Below are positions 37,575 to 45,908 of a DNA stretch of 64,000 bases, piece after piece. The translations under genes were made by a program, and so were the position numbers. The DNA is from Vibrio cholerae (GTDB lineage Bacteria; Actinomycetota; Actinomycetes; Actinomycetales; Micrococcaceae), in NCBI GenBank assembly GCA_009728235.1, contig WNZI01000005.1:1-64000 (forward strand). Reading direction: 5' to 3'. The notes beneath the pieces are model-generated. The model saw nothing but the letters and a program-made list of their open reading frames with translations. It did not search any database and was not told the DNA's origin. Within the stretch, counting starts at the first letter, position 1. Every line of letters starts with the position of its first letter.

Positions 37575-37775
37575 ATGACCGAATCACCGAAGAACCAGCC
37601 GACCGAGGCCGAGGGAACCACCGCCCGGAAGGTGCAGGACGACCCCCGGGCACAGCGGGCACTGGCCAGGAAGACCTCCGGCGGCGCACCGACCTCCTCA
37701 GCAGGTACGGGTCAGGCGAAGGCCGCGCATCAAAGCAGCAAGCAGGGGAAGAAGGAGAAGAAAGTGCGCTGGTAG
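37575..37775 (+). CDS. small basic hydrophilic protein
   Basis: 66 residues, Lys/Gln/Ala/Ser-rich, no hydrophobic stretch (MTESPKNQPTEAEG..., ending KQGKKEKKVRW). ATG 37575 is preceded by GAAAGGAAC, a clear ribosome site, which together with the biased composition supports a real gene. Probably disordered. The function is unknown. The 255 bases between the EEP gene and this one hold no feature that I can name. A large inverted repeat begins 36 bases after its stop and might also terminate it. Confidence 0.6.
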   Translation: MTESPKNQPTEAEGTTARKVQDDPRAQRALARKTSGGAPTSSAGTGQAKAAHQSSKQGKKEKKVRW

Positions 37776-37811
37776 GAGCGCAGCAGCACCTGCAGCCACC
37801 GTTAAAGTGGA

Positions 37812-37874
37812 GCTGGCTCCGAGTTCTGCGTATGGGGGAATCGCAGAAATCGGAGCCAGCGATCTCAGTATACT
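37812..37874 (+). promoter_or_regulatory. 19-bp inverted repeat plus -10 element before the HTH/7TM pair
   Basis: GCTGGCTCCGAGTTCTGCG (37812-37830) and CGCAGAAATCGGAGCCAGC (37842-37860) are inverted copies with one mismatch around an 11-base centre. A TATACT -10-like hexamer follows at 37869-37874, so the right arm covers the expected -35 position. This arrangement fits an operator for the regulator encoded just downstream; a terminator of the upstream small gene is an alternative. Confidence 0.6.
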
Positions 37875-37911
37875 TCGACAGCAGACCGACTTGTCCAATC
37901 GAAAGGTGATG

Positions 37912-38646
37912 ATGGCCGTCACAGCCAAGGCTTTCCAGCTGTGGCGTTCCCGGATCGCACCCGAGGACACGGTGTCGGACCTGTGCAGGGTCGCCGGCAT
38001 CAAGCGTTCGACACTTGCGCAGCAACTCGTGCGGGGCAAGGTCTCCGTACCGACCGTCGTCGCGATCGCGCGTGGCTACCGGCTTTCGCCGGTAGAGGCG
38101 CTCGCCGCCTTCGACGGCTATGAGGACCTTCCCGGAGGAATCGCTCCGCCGACGAACGCCGAACTCGTCAGTCAGGTCTCGCACATCGACATCCTGCGCC
38201 TGCTGGTCGCCCGTAGCGAGGACAGGGAGCGCGCCGGCGCGGATCTGCAGTTCGGCCTCGCGCCGTTCCCGCACCGCAGTTCGGTACGCGCCTGGATCGA
38301 GGCCGTGGATCCGGGCGACCTCCGGCAGCGCCTGGCTGAACGGACCGGCGTCGCGCGGCAGAACCTCTCGGCGCAACTCACGGCAGGCCGGCTCGCTCCG
38401 GAGATCGCGGTCGAGGCGGCGCGGATCGCCGGGGTGTCCCGCACCAGCGGTCTCGTGGTGACGGGACTGCTCACTCCACAGGAGGGCGGCTGGCCGGAGG
38501 ACGGCCGTGCGCGGGCGCTGTGCGCCCTGTCGGATCTCGATCTCGTGCTCCTCGCCCGCGACCGGCTCGACGTCCTGGGCAAGCAGATCAGGCGGACCGA
38601 ATTCGACGACGGCAAGGACCGCGCCATGTGGGAGAACCTCGGATGA
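37912..38646 (+). CDS. transcriptional regulator with two HTH segments
   Basis: About 244 residues. The first helix-turn-helix is DTVSDLCRVAGIKRSTLAQQLVRGKVSVPTVVAIARGYRL-like (Xre-type, about residues 18-58), and a second similar motif lies near residue 140 (LAERTGVARQNLSAQLTAGRLAPEIAVEAARIAGV). ATG 37912 has GAAAGG just upstream; ATG 37909 is equally possible. Translation is coupled to the following seven-helix protein by an ATGA overlap. The inverted repeat upstream suggests autoregulation. I do not recognise a characterised homologue. Confidence 0.72.
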   Translation: MAVTAKAFQLWRSRIAPEDTVSDLCRVAGIKRSTLAQQLVRGKVSVPTVVAIARGYRLSPVEALAAFDGYEDLPGGIAPPTNAELVSQVSHIDILRLLVARSEDRERAGADLQFGLAPFPHRSSVRAWIEAVDPGDLRQRLAERTGVARQNLSAQLTAGRLAPEIAVEAARIAGVSRTSGLVVTGLLTPQEGGWPEDGRARALCALSDLDLVLLARDRLDVLGKQIRRTEFDDGKDRAMWENLG

Positions 38647-39365
38647 CGGCTCTGGTCATCCAGTGGATCGCTCTCGGGCTGTGCGCCGTCGGCGCACTCG
38701 TCCGGTTGCCGGGCGTACGCAAGGGGCACGGGCGGACCGTCTTCGCCGCCCTCGTTCTCCTCACGGTTGCCGTGGGACTGTCGATCGATCCCATGTACCA
38801 TGCGGTCGATCGCCTGCTCGGTGGGGTCAACCTGGCGAACCTGCTCCTGCGGCTCACTCTCTACGCCGTGTTCGTCCTCCTCGGCGTCCGGATGGCGGCA
38901 GCCTTCGGTTCCCTCCGTGCCCGGCGTCTGATCGCCGGGCCCATCGGAGTAGTGATCCTGAGCCTGACGGTTGCCGCGACGCTCTCCTTCTTTCTTGCCA
39001 GTGATGTGCCGACCAGTTCCACGGGTCTTCGGGCCTTCGGGGACCAGGGCGCCGTCCAGCAGTACGCAGCCGTCGGGAGGCTGTACCCGGCGTACGTCGC
39101 TGCGTGCCTCGTCGGCCCGGCGATCGCCTCCGTCTTCGACCGGCACTACCGGGTCATCCACCGGGTGGCCTGTGGGTTGCTCGCCCTCGGGTTCCTGCTC
39201 GTGGTCGTCTTCGTGATCCTGCGGCTCACCACCCTCGACCTGATGGCATGGGACGTCATCCTCCCGTTCAGTGCCATCGTGCTGGCGGTGACGGGACTGT
39301 GCCTCATCTGGCTGAGTTCCACCCTGAGCAGGAGGACCAGGGGGCGGGAGAATCCCCTCGCCTGA
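38643..39365 (+). CDS. seven-helix integral membrane protein coupled to HTH regulator
   Basis: 240 residues with about seven membrane helices (for example ALVIQWIALGLCAVGALV, TVFAALVLLTVAVGL, LIAGPIGVVILSLTVAATL, VACGLLALGFLLVVVFVIL, VILPFSAIVLAVTGLCLIWL) and a short basic tail. Start ATG 38643 overlaps the regulator's stop. Regulator plus multi-pass membrane protein pairs of this kind are frequent in actinobacteria (for example next to MAB_1171c-type proteins), but the function is not known. It may be a sensor, a transporter, or the target of the regulator. Confidence 0.72.
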   Translation: MTALVIQWIALGLCAVGALVRLPGVRKGHGRTVFAALVLLTVAVGLSIDPMYHAVDRLLGGVNLANLLLRLTLYAVFVLLGVRMAAAFGSLRARRLIAGPIGVVILSLTVAATLSFFLASDVPTSSTGLRAFGDQGAVQQYAAVGRLYPAYVAACLVGPAIASVFDRHYRVIHRVACGLLALGFLLVVVFVILRLTTLDLMAWDVILPFSAIVLAVTGLCLIWLSSTLSRRTRGRENPLA

Positions 39366-39637
39366 ACGGGCGCTCCCGGTGTCGGGCGTCCTTTGTGCAC
39401 AGGAGGCAAGAAGTGTGACCGAACCGTGTCATGCTGCTATTCACGTTTTCATGATGGTGTGTAAAAATAATGATTATGTAACTGCCGCGGACCGTGGGGG
39501 GTCAGCGGATCGTTACACGGCAGGTAGGTGTGTCCATTAGAACGGGTGGACCCACCTCCATGCCACGAAGGCTGGGGACGCAGAAAGGCACCGACCGTAC
39601 CGGTCGGTGCCTTTCTCGTATGCAACCCGTGATCGGG
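39366..39637. other. intergenic region between the 7TM gene and ptsH, with bidirectional terminator
   Basis: 272 bases without a gene. The stretch 39436-39485 is unusually AT-rich for this genome (GTGTAAAAATAATGATTATG). A strong inverted repeat at 39582-39616 (AGAAAGGCACCGACCG / CGGTCGGTGCCTTTCT around TAC, with T-runs on both strands) is a bidirectional terminator for ptsH on the minus strand and for the 7TM operon. Confidence 0.75.
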
Positions 39638-39916
39638 TTACTCGGCGTCGTGGTCCGTCTCGATGATGCGGGCCAGGGCCTCCAGGGCGTCCTCCGCCCC
39701 GTCACCCTCCGCGCGCAGGACGATGATGTCCCCGTGTGAGGCTCCGAGGCTCATGAGCGAGAGGATGCTGGACGCGTCCATCGCTTCCTCGGCGGGTTCC
39801 CCGTCCATGGCGATGGTGACCTCCAGGGGAAGTTCGCCGGCGGCCTCGGCGAAGATCGACGCCGGTCGGGCGTGCAGCCCGACGCGGCTCGCGACCGTTG
39901 CCTTGCGTTCTGCCAT
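39638..39916 (-). CDS. ptsH: PTS phosphocarrier protein HPr
   Basis: 92-residue HPr that relays phosphate from enzyme I to sugar-specific IIA domains. The phospho-histidine is His15 in RVGLHARPAS, and the regulatory-serine region is MDASSILSLMSLGASHGD. ATG 39916 has AAAAGGAG upstream; the in-frame extension is rejected. It is the last gene of the deoR-fruK-fruA-ptsH run, 51 bases after fruA. Enzyme I (ptsI) is not in the window. Confidence 0.95.
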   Translation of the reverse strand: MAERKATVASRVGLHARPASIFAEAAGELPLEVTIAMDGEPAEEAMDASSILSLMSLGASHGDIIVLRAEGDGAEDALEALARIIETDHDAE

Positions 39917-39967
39917 GATGTGCTCCTTTTCGTAGATGGGTTCAGGTACAGCCAAGCGGACTGCGGG

Positions 39968-42068
39968 TCAGGCTGCAACCGGCTCCGCAGCGCGGGTGGC
40001 TTTCTTGCTGGTCGCGTAGCGCTTGAGGGCGATGACGGCGAGGGCCGAGATGATCGTGCCGACGATGACGGCGACGATGAACATCGCCACGTTGCCGATG
40101 GCGAAGAAGACGAAGATGCCACCATGAGGAGCCTGTGACGTGACCCCGGTGCCCATGACGATCGCGCCCGTCACGGCCGAGCCGAGCAGGGATGCCGGGA
40201 TGACGCGGAGCGGATCGGCTGCGGCGAACGGGATGGCACCCTCCGAGATGAAAGCCGCTCCGAGCAGCCACGCGGCCTTGCCGTTCTCCCGCTCGGCCAG
40301 GGTGAAGCGCCTGCGGTCGAGTGTCGTGGCCAGGGCCATGGCCAGCGGCGGGACCATGCCCGCGGCCATCACCGCCGCCATGATCTGCCAGGGTGCCTGG
40401 TTGTCGATCGACCCGGCGCTCAAACCGGCGACGGCGAACGAGTAGGCCACCTTGTTCACGGGCCCGCCGAGATCGACGGCCATCATGAGGCCCAGGATCA
40501 GGCCGAGACCAACGGCGGCGGTGCCCGTCAGGCCGGACAGCCAGTCGTTGAGGCCGGCGGTGATCGCAGCGATGGGTCCACCCAGGACGAGGAACATCAG
40601 GCCCGACGCGACGATGGAGGCCACGAGCGGGATGATCACCACGGGCATGAGGCTCCGGAGCCAGCGCGGCACCGAGAGGCGGCCGATCATCATGGCCACG
40701 TAGCCGGCGAGGAGCCCGCCGACGATGCCGCCCAGGAAGCCCGCTCCCATGAAGCCGGCCACGGCGCCGGCCACGAAACCGGGAGCGATGCCCGGCCGGT
40801 CGGCCAGGGCGTACGCGATGTAGCCGGCGAGCGCGGGGACCAGGAACCCGAGGGACAACTGGCCGATCTTGAACGCGACCGCACCGAGATAGGTGCCCAG
40901 CCCACCGTCGGGAAGGTTCGCGAGGCTGTTGTCGAGGACGATGGCGTCAGCGGTGTCGGTGATGAGGTATCCACCGAGCAGGAAACCCAGGGCGATGAGG
41001 AGTCCGCCGCCGGCCACGAACGGGATCATGTAGCTGACCCCCGTCAGCAACGCTCGCTTGAGCGTGCTGCCGATGCCGTCCCTGCCGCTGTCGTCGTCCG
41101 TCTGTTCGCCGCCACCGGCCGTGCCGGCGACCCTGCGGGCGTTCGGGTTCCGCGCCGCGGCGACTGCTTCCTCGACCATCTCACCTGGCTCGTCGATGCC
41201 GCGTTTCACGGGTGCACTGATCACGGGGAGCCCGGCGAACCGGTGCTTGTCCCGGACGTCGACGTCCACCGCGAAGATGACGGCGTCGGCGGCTGCGATG
41301 ACCGAGGGATCCAGGGGTGTGGCTCCGGAGGAGCCCTGCGTCTCCACCTGCAGATCGATGCCGCGCTCCTTGGCCGCCGCGACGAGTGAATCCGCTGCCA
41401 TGTAGGTGTGGGCGATGCCCGTGGGGCACGCCGTCACGGCAACGAGGCGGCGCACCTCCGCGTCGTCGGATCGGCGTCGACGGCGGGGCGGGTCGTGTCG
41501 GTGCCCGCGGGAGCCGTACCCAGCGTGGCAGCAGCTTCCGCCGTGCGGCTGTTCGGGGCGGACAGGGCGGAGGCGCCGGTTGCCTGCGCGCCTGACTCCG
41601 TCGTGGCGGTCTGATCACCGATGCCCAGGGCGCCGTCGACGATGGCGACGACGTCCGCCGGTGTACGTGCTGCCCGCAGGGAAGCGGTGAAGTCCTTCCT
41701 GATCAGCGAGCGCGCCAGCTTGGACAGCAACTTGAGGTGCTCCTGGTCGCGCCGTCGGGAGCGGCGATGAAGAAGACGAGATCCGCGGGGCCGTCCTTGG
41801 CGCCGAAATCCACCGGTGGTGACAGGCGGACCATGGCGAGGGTCGCCTGGGACACGGCCGTCGAGCGGCAGTGCGGGATGGCGATGCCGCCGGGTATTCC
41901 CGTGGAGGTCTTGGCCTCCCGGGCCATGGCGTCGGCGTACAGGCCGTCGACTTCGGTGGAGCGGCCCTGCGCGGCGACCTGCTCCGCGAGGTAGCGGATC
42001 ACCGAGGAGCGATCGCTCCCCAGGTCCGTGTCCAGAGCGACGAGCTCCGGGGTGATGAGATCGGACAT
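39968..42068 (-). pseudogene. fruA: PTS fructose transporter subunit IIABC, broken at about 41747 and 41469
   Basis: Imports fructose as fructose-1-phosphate. The IIA domain starts MSDLITPELVALDTDLGSD, with the active histidine in GIAIPHCRS. After APDGA the frame is lost, then resumes as KLARSLIRKDFTASLRAARTPADVV and a Thr/Ala linker. A second shift precedes the IIB domain (VTACPTGIAHTYMAADSL, phospho-cysteine) and a complete IIC membrane domain (MIPFVAGGGLLIALGFLLGG onward). One missing C/G at each point explains both (restoring DGADQEHLKLLSKL and DADPDDAEVRRLVAV). The total would be about 700 residues, normal for fused FruA. It overlaps the fruK stop. Confidence 0.85.
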
Positions 42069-43090
42069 CAGAAATCCTCCTGTGCGGGGCGCCCTGCGAC
42101 GGACCCGGTTGAGCTCGACTCGATCACGGGCAGTGTGACCTCGAGGGGGGTGACCGTGACGGCGGCCGGCGTCGTCTGGTCGAGGGATGGGACGGTGGAA
42201 CCAGGAAGGGCGGCAGCCGCCGATCCGTGGGCGACGGCCTGGCGCAGGCAGTTCTCCGGAAGTTCGCCTGCGCTGTGCGCCAGCAGGTAGCCGGCCAGCG
42301 CGGAGTCTCCCGCGCCGACCGTCGAACGCGCCGTGACGGGTGGGTGCACGGCGTGCCATGCTCCCCTGTTCGTCACGAGCAGGGCTCCCCGGGATCCCAG
42401 GGTCGCCAGCACCGCGCCCACCCCCGCGGTGATGAGCACCGCGCAGGCCTTGGCGGCCAATTCATGGTCCTGCTCGAGCTCGTCCCCGGTGCCGATGCCC
42501 GTCAGTTCGCTCAGTTCCTCGGCGTTGGGCTTCAGGAGGTCCGGAGCGGGTACGCCTGCTGCAGCCTCGATCAGGGGAGTGCCGGAGGAGTCGATGGCGA
42601 CCAGCGGTGCCGACAGCCCGTAGGCCTCCCGCACTGCTGCCGTGACCCTCGTGTAGAAGGTGGGCGGCACTCCGGGGGGAAGTGACCCGGCGAGCACGAG
42701 CCAGTCCGCGCCGTCACTCTCGGCCACGACGGCGGCCAGGAGTTCGTCGAGAAGCTCGGAGGAGAGCTCCGGACCGGGCTCGTTGATCTTCGTCGTCGTG
42801 CCGTCGGGTTCGGTGACCGCGGTATTGGTGCGCAGTGCGGCCCCGATCGGAAGGTTGCGGAACGGGACGGGCACGCTGCGCAGGTGCGCGACCACGGCGT
42901 CGTCGTCGTCCCCCGGAAGGATGGCGAGCGTCCGCGTGCCGGACATGGCGAGTGCACGGGTGACGTTGACGCCCTTGCCGCCCGCTTCCTGCACTACTCG
43001 GGTCGCTCTCTGCACGGCACCCCGGACGAGCGGTTCGCCGAGTTCGACGGTGCGGTCGATACTCGGATTCGCGGTGAGGGTCAGGATCAC
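42068..43090 (-). CDS. fruK: 1-phosphofructokinase (PfkB family)
   Basis: Phosphorylates fructose-1-phosphate to fructose-1,6-bisphosphate. 340 residues with the opening MILTLTANPSIDRTVEL, the GGKGVNVTRALA substrate segment, VLAGSLPPGVP and the PfkB signature ARSTVGAGDSALAGYLLA carrying the catalytic aspartate. The stop overlaps the fruA start (TGATG), and its ATG overlaps the upstream deoR gene by four bases, so the operon is deoR-fruK-fruA-ptsH. The C-terminal 15 residues are variable. Confidence 0.95.
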   Translation of the reverse strand: MILTLTANPSIDRTVELGEPLVRGAVQRATRVVQEAGGKGVNVTRALAMSGTRTLAILPGDDDDAVVAHLRSVPVPFRNLPIGAALRTNTAVTEPDGTTTKINEPGPELSSELLDELLAAVVAESDGADWLVLAGSLPPGVPPTFYTRVTAAVREAYGLSAPLVAIDSSGTPLIEAAAGVPAPDLLKPNAEELSELTGIGTGDELEQDHELAAKACAVLITAGVGAVLATLGSRGALLVTNRGAWHAVHPPVTARSTVGAGDSALAGYLLAHSAGELPENCLRQAVAHGSAAAALPGSTVPSLDQTTPAAVTVTPLEVTLPVIESSSTGSVAGRPAQEDF

Positions 43091-43854
43091 GCGACGATCA
43101 CCTCCACATCGGCATCGGAGAGTGCGGTGGCCAGGGGGTGACCGGGTGCGCGGTCGGTGACGAGTACATCGATGTCCTCCAGGTGGGCGAAACTGACCAG
43201 GGTCTCCTCGTCGAATTTCGACGAGTCGATGAGCAGCACGACGCGGCGTGCCGAGCGCACGATCGCCGTCTTCACGGCGGCCTCGTCGGCGTCGGGTGTG
43301 CTGAGGCCGAAGCCGGCGGCGAGGCCGTTGGCTCCGACGAAGGCGATATCGGTGCGGAGCCGCGCGAAGTGCGCCGCTGTGCTGCTGCCGACCGCGGCGC
43401 TGGTCAGGGCGCGGACACGTCCGCCGACCAGCTCGACGCCCAGCTCGGCGCCGGAGATCAGGGCGGCGATCGGCACGGAGTGGGTGACGACCAGCAGTCC
43501 CGCACGGGACTCCTCGACGAGCAGTTCGGCGAGGGCGCCCGTGGTGCTGCCGGCGTCGAGCACGACGGCGCCGGCCGCGGGAGCGAGGGACAGTGCGGCC
43601 CGGGCAATGCGCTTCTTCTCGGGGGAGTGACGCGATGCCCGGCTCGACAGGCTCGGCTCCTCGGTGGTGGGGCCGCTGCCGGCGATGGCGCCGCCGTGGA
43701 CCCGGCGCAGGATGCCGTCGTTCTCGAGGAGCGCGAGGTCCCGGCGGACGGTCTCCTTCGTGATACCGAAGCGGGACGAGAGGCCGGACACCGTCACGCG
43801 CCCGTCAGCGGAGACGAGGTTGCTGATCTGGCGGTACCGCTCTTCCGCGAACAC
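43087..43854 (-). CDS. DeoR/GlpR family regulator of the fructose operon
   Basis: 255 residues. The N-terminal winged HTH is YRQISNLVSADGRVTVSGLSSRFGITKETVRRDLALLENDGILRRVHGGA, diagnostic of DeoR/GlpR. The C-terminal DeoRC sensor has VVLDAGSTTGALAEL and LLIDSSKFD. Such regulators usually respond to phosphorylated sugars, here probably fructose-1-phosphate. GTG 43854 is chosen because it opens FAEERYRQI; the upstream extension has no family match. Its own promoter region holds two direct repeats, suggesting autorepression. Confidence 0.93.
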   Translation of the reverse strand: MFAEERYRQISNLVSADGRVTVSGLSSRFGITKETVRRDLALLENDGILRRVHGGAIAGSGPTTEEPSLSSRASRHSPEKKRIARAALSLAPAAGAVVLDAGSTTGALAELLVEESRAGLLVVTHSVPIAALISGAELGVELVGGRVRALTSAAVGSSTAAHFARLRTDIAFVGANGLAAGFGLSTPDADEAAVKTAIVRSARRVVLLIDSSKFDEETLVSFAHLEDIDVLVTDRAPGHPLATALSDADVEVIVA

Positions 43855-43901
43855 GGGGACTCCATCGTCAGGGGGCCGGGTCAGGACCCGGGATGTTGTT
43901 T

Positions 43902-43939
43902 TGTCTTTGTTTGAGTGACTATATCTTTGCTTTTTCTGA
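43902..43939 (-). promoter_or_regulatory. DeoR-type operator repeats upstream of the fructose operon
   Basis: Two similar T-rich elements on the plus strand, TGTCTTTGTTTGAGTGA and TATCTTTGCTTTTTCTGA, lie about 20 bases apart (read as CAAAGACA and CAAAGATA on the minus strand). A possible TATAGT -10 on the minus strand falls between them. The position 50-85 bases before the deoR start fits a repressor site. Confidence 0.55.
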
Positions 43940-43978
43940 GCAGTCAAGGGTGGACCGCCTGATCTCGGGCACTCACGA

Positions 43979-44019
43979 GAACGGAAAGGGCCGGGGTGTT
44001 CCCCCGGCCCTTCCCGTTC
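43979..44019. terminator. hairpin terminator for the DUF6458 gene
   Basis: GAACGGAAAGGGCCGGGG and CCCCGGCCCTTCCCGTTC form an 18-base stem with one mismatch around about five bases, on the 3' side of the minus-strand gene that stops at 44068. Confidence 0.75.
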
Positions 44020-44067
44020 TTCTGGTGCTTCTGGTTTTTCTGGTGCTTCCTCGTGCAGAGTGAGGGC

Positions 44068-44325
44068 CTAGAGGCCGCGGTCGCGTGTCTCGTTCCGCGT
44101 GATGGTCTCCCCGGTGTTCGGATCGACGACCGAGCGTGACTCGGACACCCGACTCTGGCGTCGAGGTGCCGCCAGGACGAGGGAGGCGATGAGGCCGACG
44201 ACTCCCACCGCCATCAGGATGTACCCGACCATATTGATGTCGACGATGCTGATGACGTCCGCCTGAATGGCGAAAGCGAGAATTGCACCCAGTGCAATGA
44301 GGAAAATCGATGAGCCGATTCGCAT
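44068..44325 (-). CDS. DUF6458 family small membrane protein
   Basis: 85 residues: two membrane helices (RIGSSIFLIALGAILAFAI and MVGYILMAVGVVGLIASLVLA) joined by a short DVISIVDIN loop, then a cytoplasmic tail with SRSVVDPNTGETITRNETRD. This fits the actinobacterial DUF6458 pattern. ATG 44325 has a very good ribosome site (GAAGGAG). Function unknown. Confidence 0.85.
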   Translation of the reverse strand: MRIGSSIFLIALGAILAFAIQADVISIVDINMVGYILMAVGVVGLIASLVLAAPRRQSRVSESRSVVDPNTGETITRNETRDRGL

Positions 44326-44674
44326 TGGAAATACTCCTTCAGGGTTGGCATTCAAGACTGTTCCGGAAAAATTCACTCATGCGGGTCCACCTCGCCCTGC
44401 AGCCCGTTTCCGGGCCTCTCCGCTTCAGGTCACTATACGGCGAGAACCGTGCGATTTCGGGGATCCGGATGCTCCTGAAAGCCTCCTCCAGCTCTGCAAC
44501 GGTTCGGGAAAGATGTGGCGCAGGGACTTGATAAGCAGGATTAGCGTGATGCTACGATTGCACCCTAAGCATGCTGATGAAGTACAGTCGTTAACAGTTG
44601 CACTTCGGTGCATCAGAACATTGGTCGACGGGCAGCCTCAGGGCGGATCGTCACAATCACTCAAGGAGCACCTT
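44326..44674. other. divergent intergenic region with promoters
   Basis: 349 bases without a gene, AT-richer than average. On the minus strand TATAGT at 44432-44437 is a -10 candidate for the DUF6458 gene. On the plus strand TTGATA at 44528-44533 with TACGAT at 44553-44558 (19-base spacing) may be the promoter of the GlsB/YeaQ gene, giving a leader of about 110 bases that contains a small TTGCACTTCGGTGCA stem-loop (44597-44611). Confidence 0.45.
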
Positions 44675-44944
44675 ATGAGTTTCATCGGTTTTCTTATCCT
44701 CGGCCTCATCGCCGGCGCACTCGCAAAGCTCATCATGCCCGGCAAGCAGGGTGGAGGCATCTTCATCACGATGCTGCTCGGCGTCATCGGCGCGTTCCTC
44801 GGCGGCTTCATCGGTGGCAGCATCCTGGGTGTCGACCTCGGCGGCACGTTCTCGCTGATGTCCATCTTGTTCGCCGTCATCGGTGCACTCATCGTTCTCT
44901 TCGTCTACGGCCTCATCACCGGTCGCAAGGGCTCGCGCGTCTGA
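44675..44944 (+). CDS. GlsB/YeaQ/YmgE family stress-response membrane protein
   Basis: 89 residues with three membrane helices: MSFIGFLILGLIAGALAKLI, GIFITMLLGVIGAFLGGFIG and LMSILFAVIGALIVLFVYGL, ending GRKGSRV. The central MPGKQGGG turn is the family hallmark. It is usually induced by general stress. ATG 44675 follows CAAGGAGC. A long leader precedes it, and a hairpin follows at 44980-45012. Confidence 0.9.
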   Translation: MSFIGFLILGLIAGALAKLIMPGKQGGGIFITMLLGVIGAFLGGFIGGSILGVDLGGTFSLMSILFAVIGALIVLFVYGLITGRKGSRV

Positions 44945-44979
44945 TCAGCAGCAACGGCTGAACCTGGGGGAACAGCTGA

Positions 44980-45012
44980 GAAGGGCGTCACCGGATAGCG
45001 GTGGCGCCCTTC
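44980..45012 (+). terminator. terminator after the GlsB/YeaQ gene
   Basis: GAAGGGCGTCACCG and CGGTGGCGCCCTTC pair over 14 bases with one wobble around GATAG. Confidence 0.75.
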
Positions 45013-45122
45013 ACCGTTAAGGTGGCGGACCACGCCGCGTGCGCCACCAGCAGAACACCCACCAGACCCGCGCTGCCCCACCTACACTCGGTGCAGGACA
45101 CGCCGACCCCGGAAGGACCAGG

Positions 45123-45908
45123 ATGTTTGGCCGTAACAGAGAGAACCCTGCCGTGAAGGCAGCCAGCGGGACGCTGTTTGACAAGGACGGCAACCCGAAG
45201 CCCGGGATCCTCCGGGCCATCGAGCGTGCGCTGGACGTCCAGCGCCCCCTCATCATCTCGAACCTGGAGCGTCTTCGCCGCCGGCACCCCGAGGCATCCC
45301 CGGCTGAACTGGCCCGGCTGCTGGAGCGCGACTACCTGAGGGCGACGACGGCCGCCGGTGCCGCTGTCGGTGCGACAGCGGCGGTACCTGCGGTAGGGAC
45401 CGTCGCCTCACTCGGTCTGTCCGCCGTGGCGACGGTCGGCTTCCTCGAGGCCACGGCCCTGTACGCCGAATCGATCGCCGAGCTGCACGGCGTCAAGACG
45501 GTGGACCCCGAGAGGTCGCGGGTCATGGTGATGGCCATCCTCATGGGTGAGGAGGGCATGGCCCTGGTGCGCTCCGTCCTCGGAGCCTCCGCCGGGCAGG
45601 GAGCACCCCAGTACTGGGGCCAGCTCGTCAACAAGTCGGCTCCGACGTCGATGGTCAAGACCATCACGGGCACCATCCAGCGACGCTTCCTCAAGAAGTT
45701 CCTCGCGAAGCAGGGCGGCTTCATGCTCGGCCGTGCCCTGCCGTTCGGAGCCGGTGCGGTGATCGGTGGAACCGGTAACCACCTCATGGGCAAGGCGGTC
45801 ATCAAGACCACGCGCGAGGCCTTCGGACCCCTGCCGCAGACCATCCCCGGTGAACTGGCCGAGGCACTGCAGCTTCCCGGAGCAGCATCCGGGCACGAGC
45901 GGGCCTAG
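45123..45908 (+). CDS. EcsC-like membrane-associated protein
   Basis: 261 residues: a helical N-terminus (LRAIERALDVQRPLIISNLERLRRRHP), then a hydrophobic Ala/Gly/Val-rich core (AAGAAVGATAAVPAVGTVASLGLS, VATVGFLEATALYAESIAELHG) and a C-terminal half with RFLKKFLAKQGGFMLGRALPFGAGAVIGG. The order of helices resembles EcsC-type proteins, but I am not certain. ATG 45123 has AGGACCAGG upstream. Its stop overlaps the convergent DUF445 gene by four bases. Function unknown. Confidence 0.68.
   Translation: MFGRNRENPAVKAASGTLFDKDGNPKPGILRAIERALDVQRPLIISNLERLRRRHPEASPAELARLLERDYLRATTAAGAAVGATAAVPAVGTVASLGLSAVATVGFLEATALYAESIAELHGVKTVDPERSRVMVMAILMGEEGMALVRSVLGASAGQGAPQYWGQLVNKSAPTSMVKTITGTIQRRFLKKFLAKQGGFMLGRALPFGAGAVIGGTGNHLMGKAVIKTTREAFGPLPQTIPGELAEALQLPGAASGHERA

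Noticed and set aside
37812-37860. Inverted repeat as an IS end or CRISPR repeat
   Set aside because: Only one copy exists, with no transposase gene, target duplication or spacer array.
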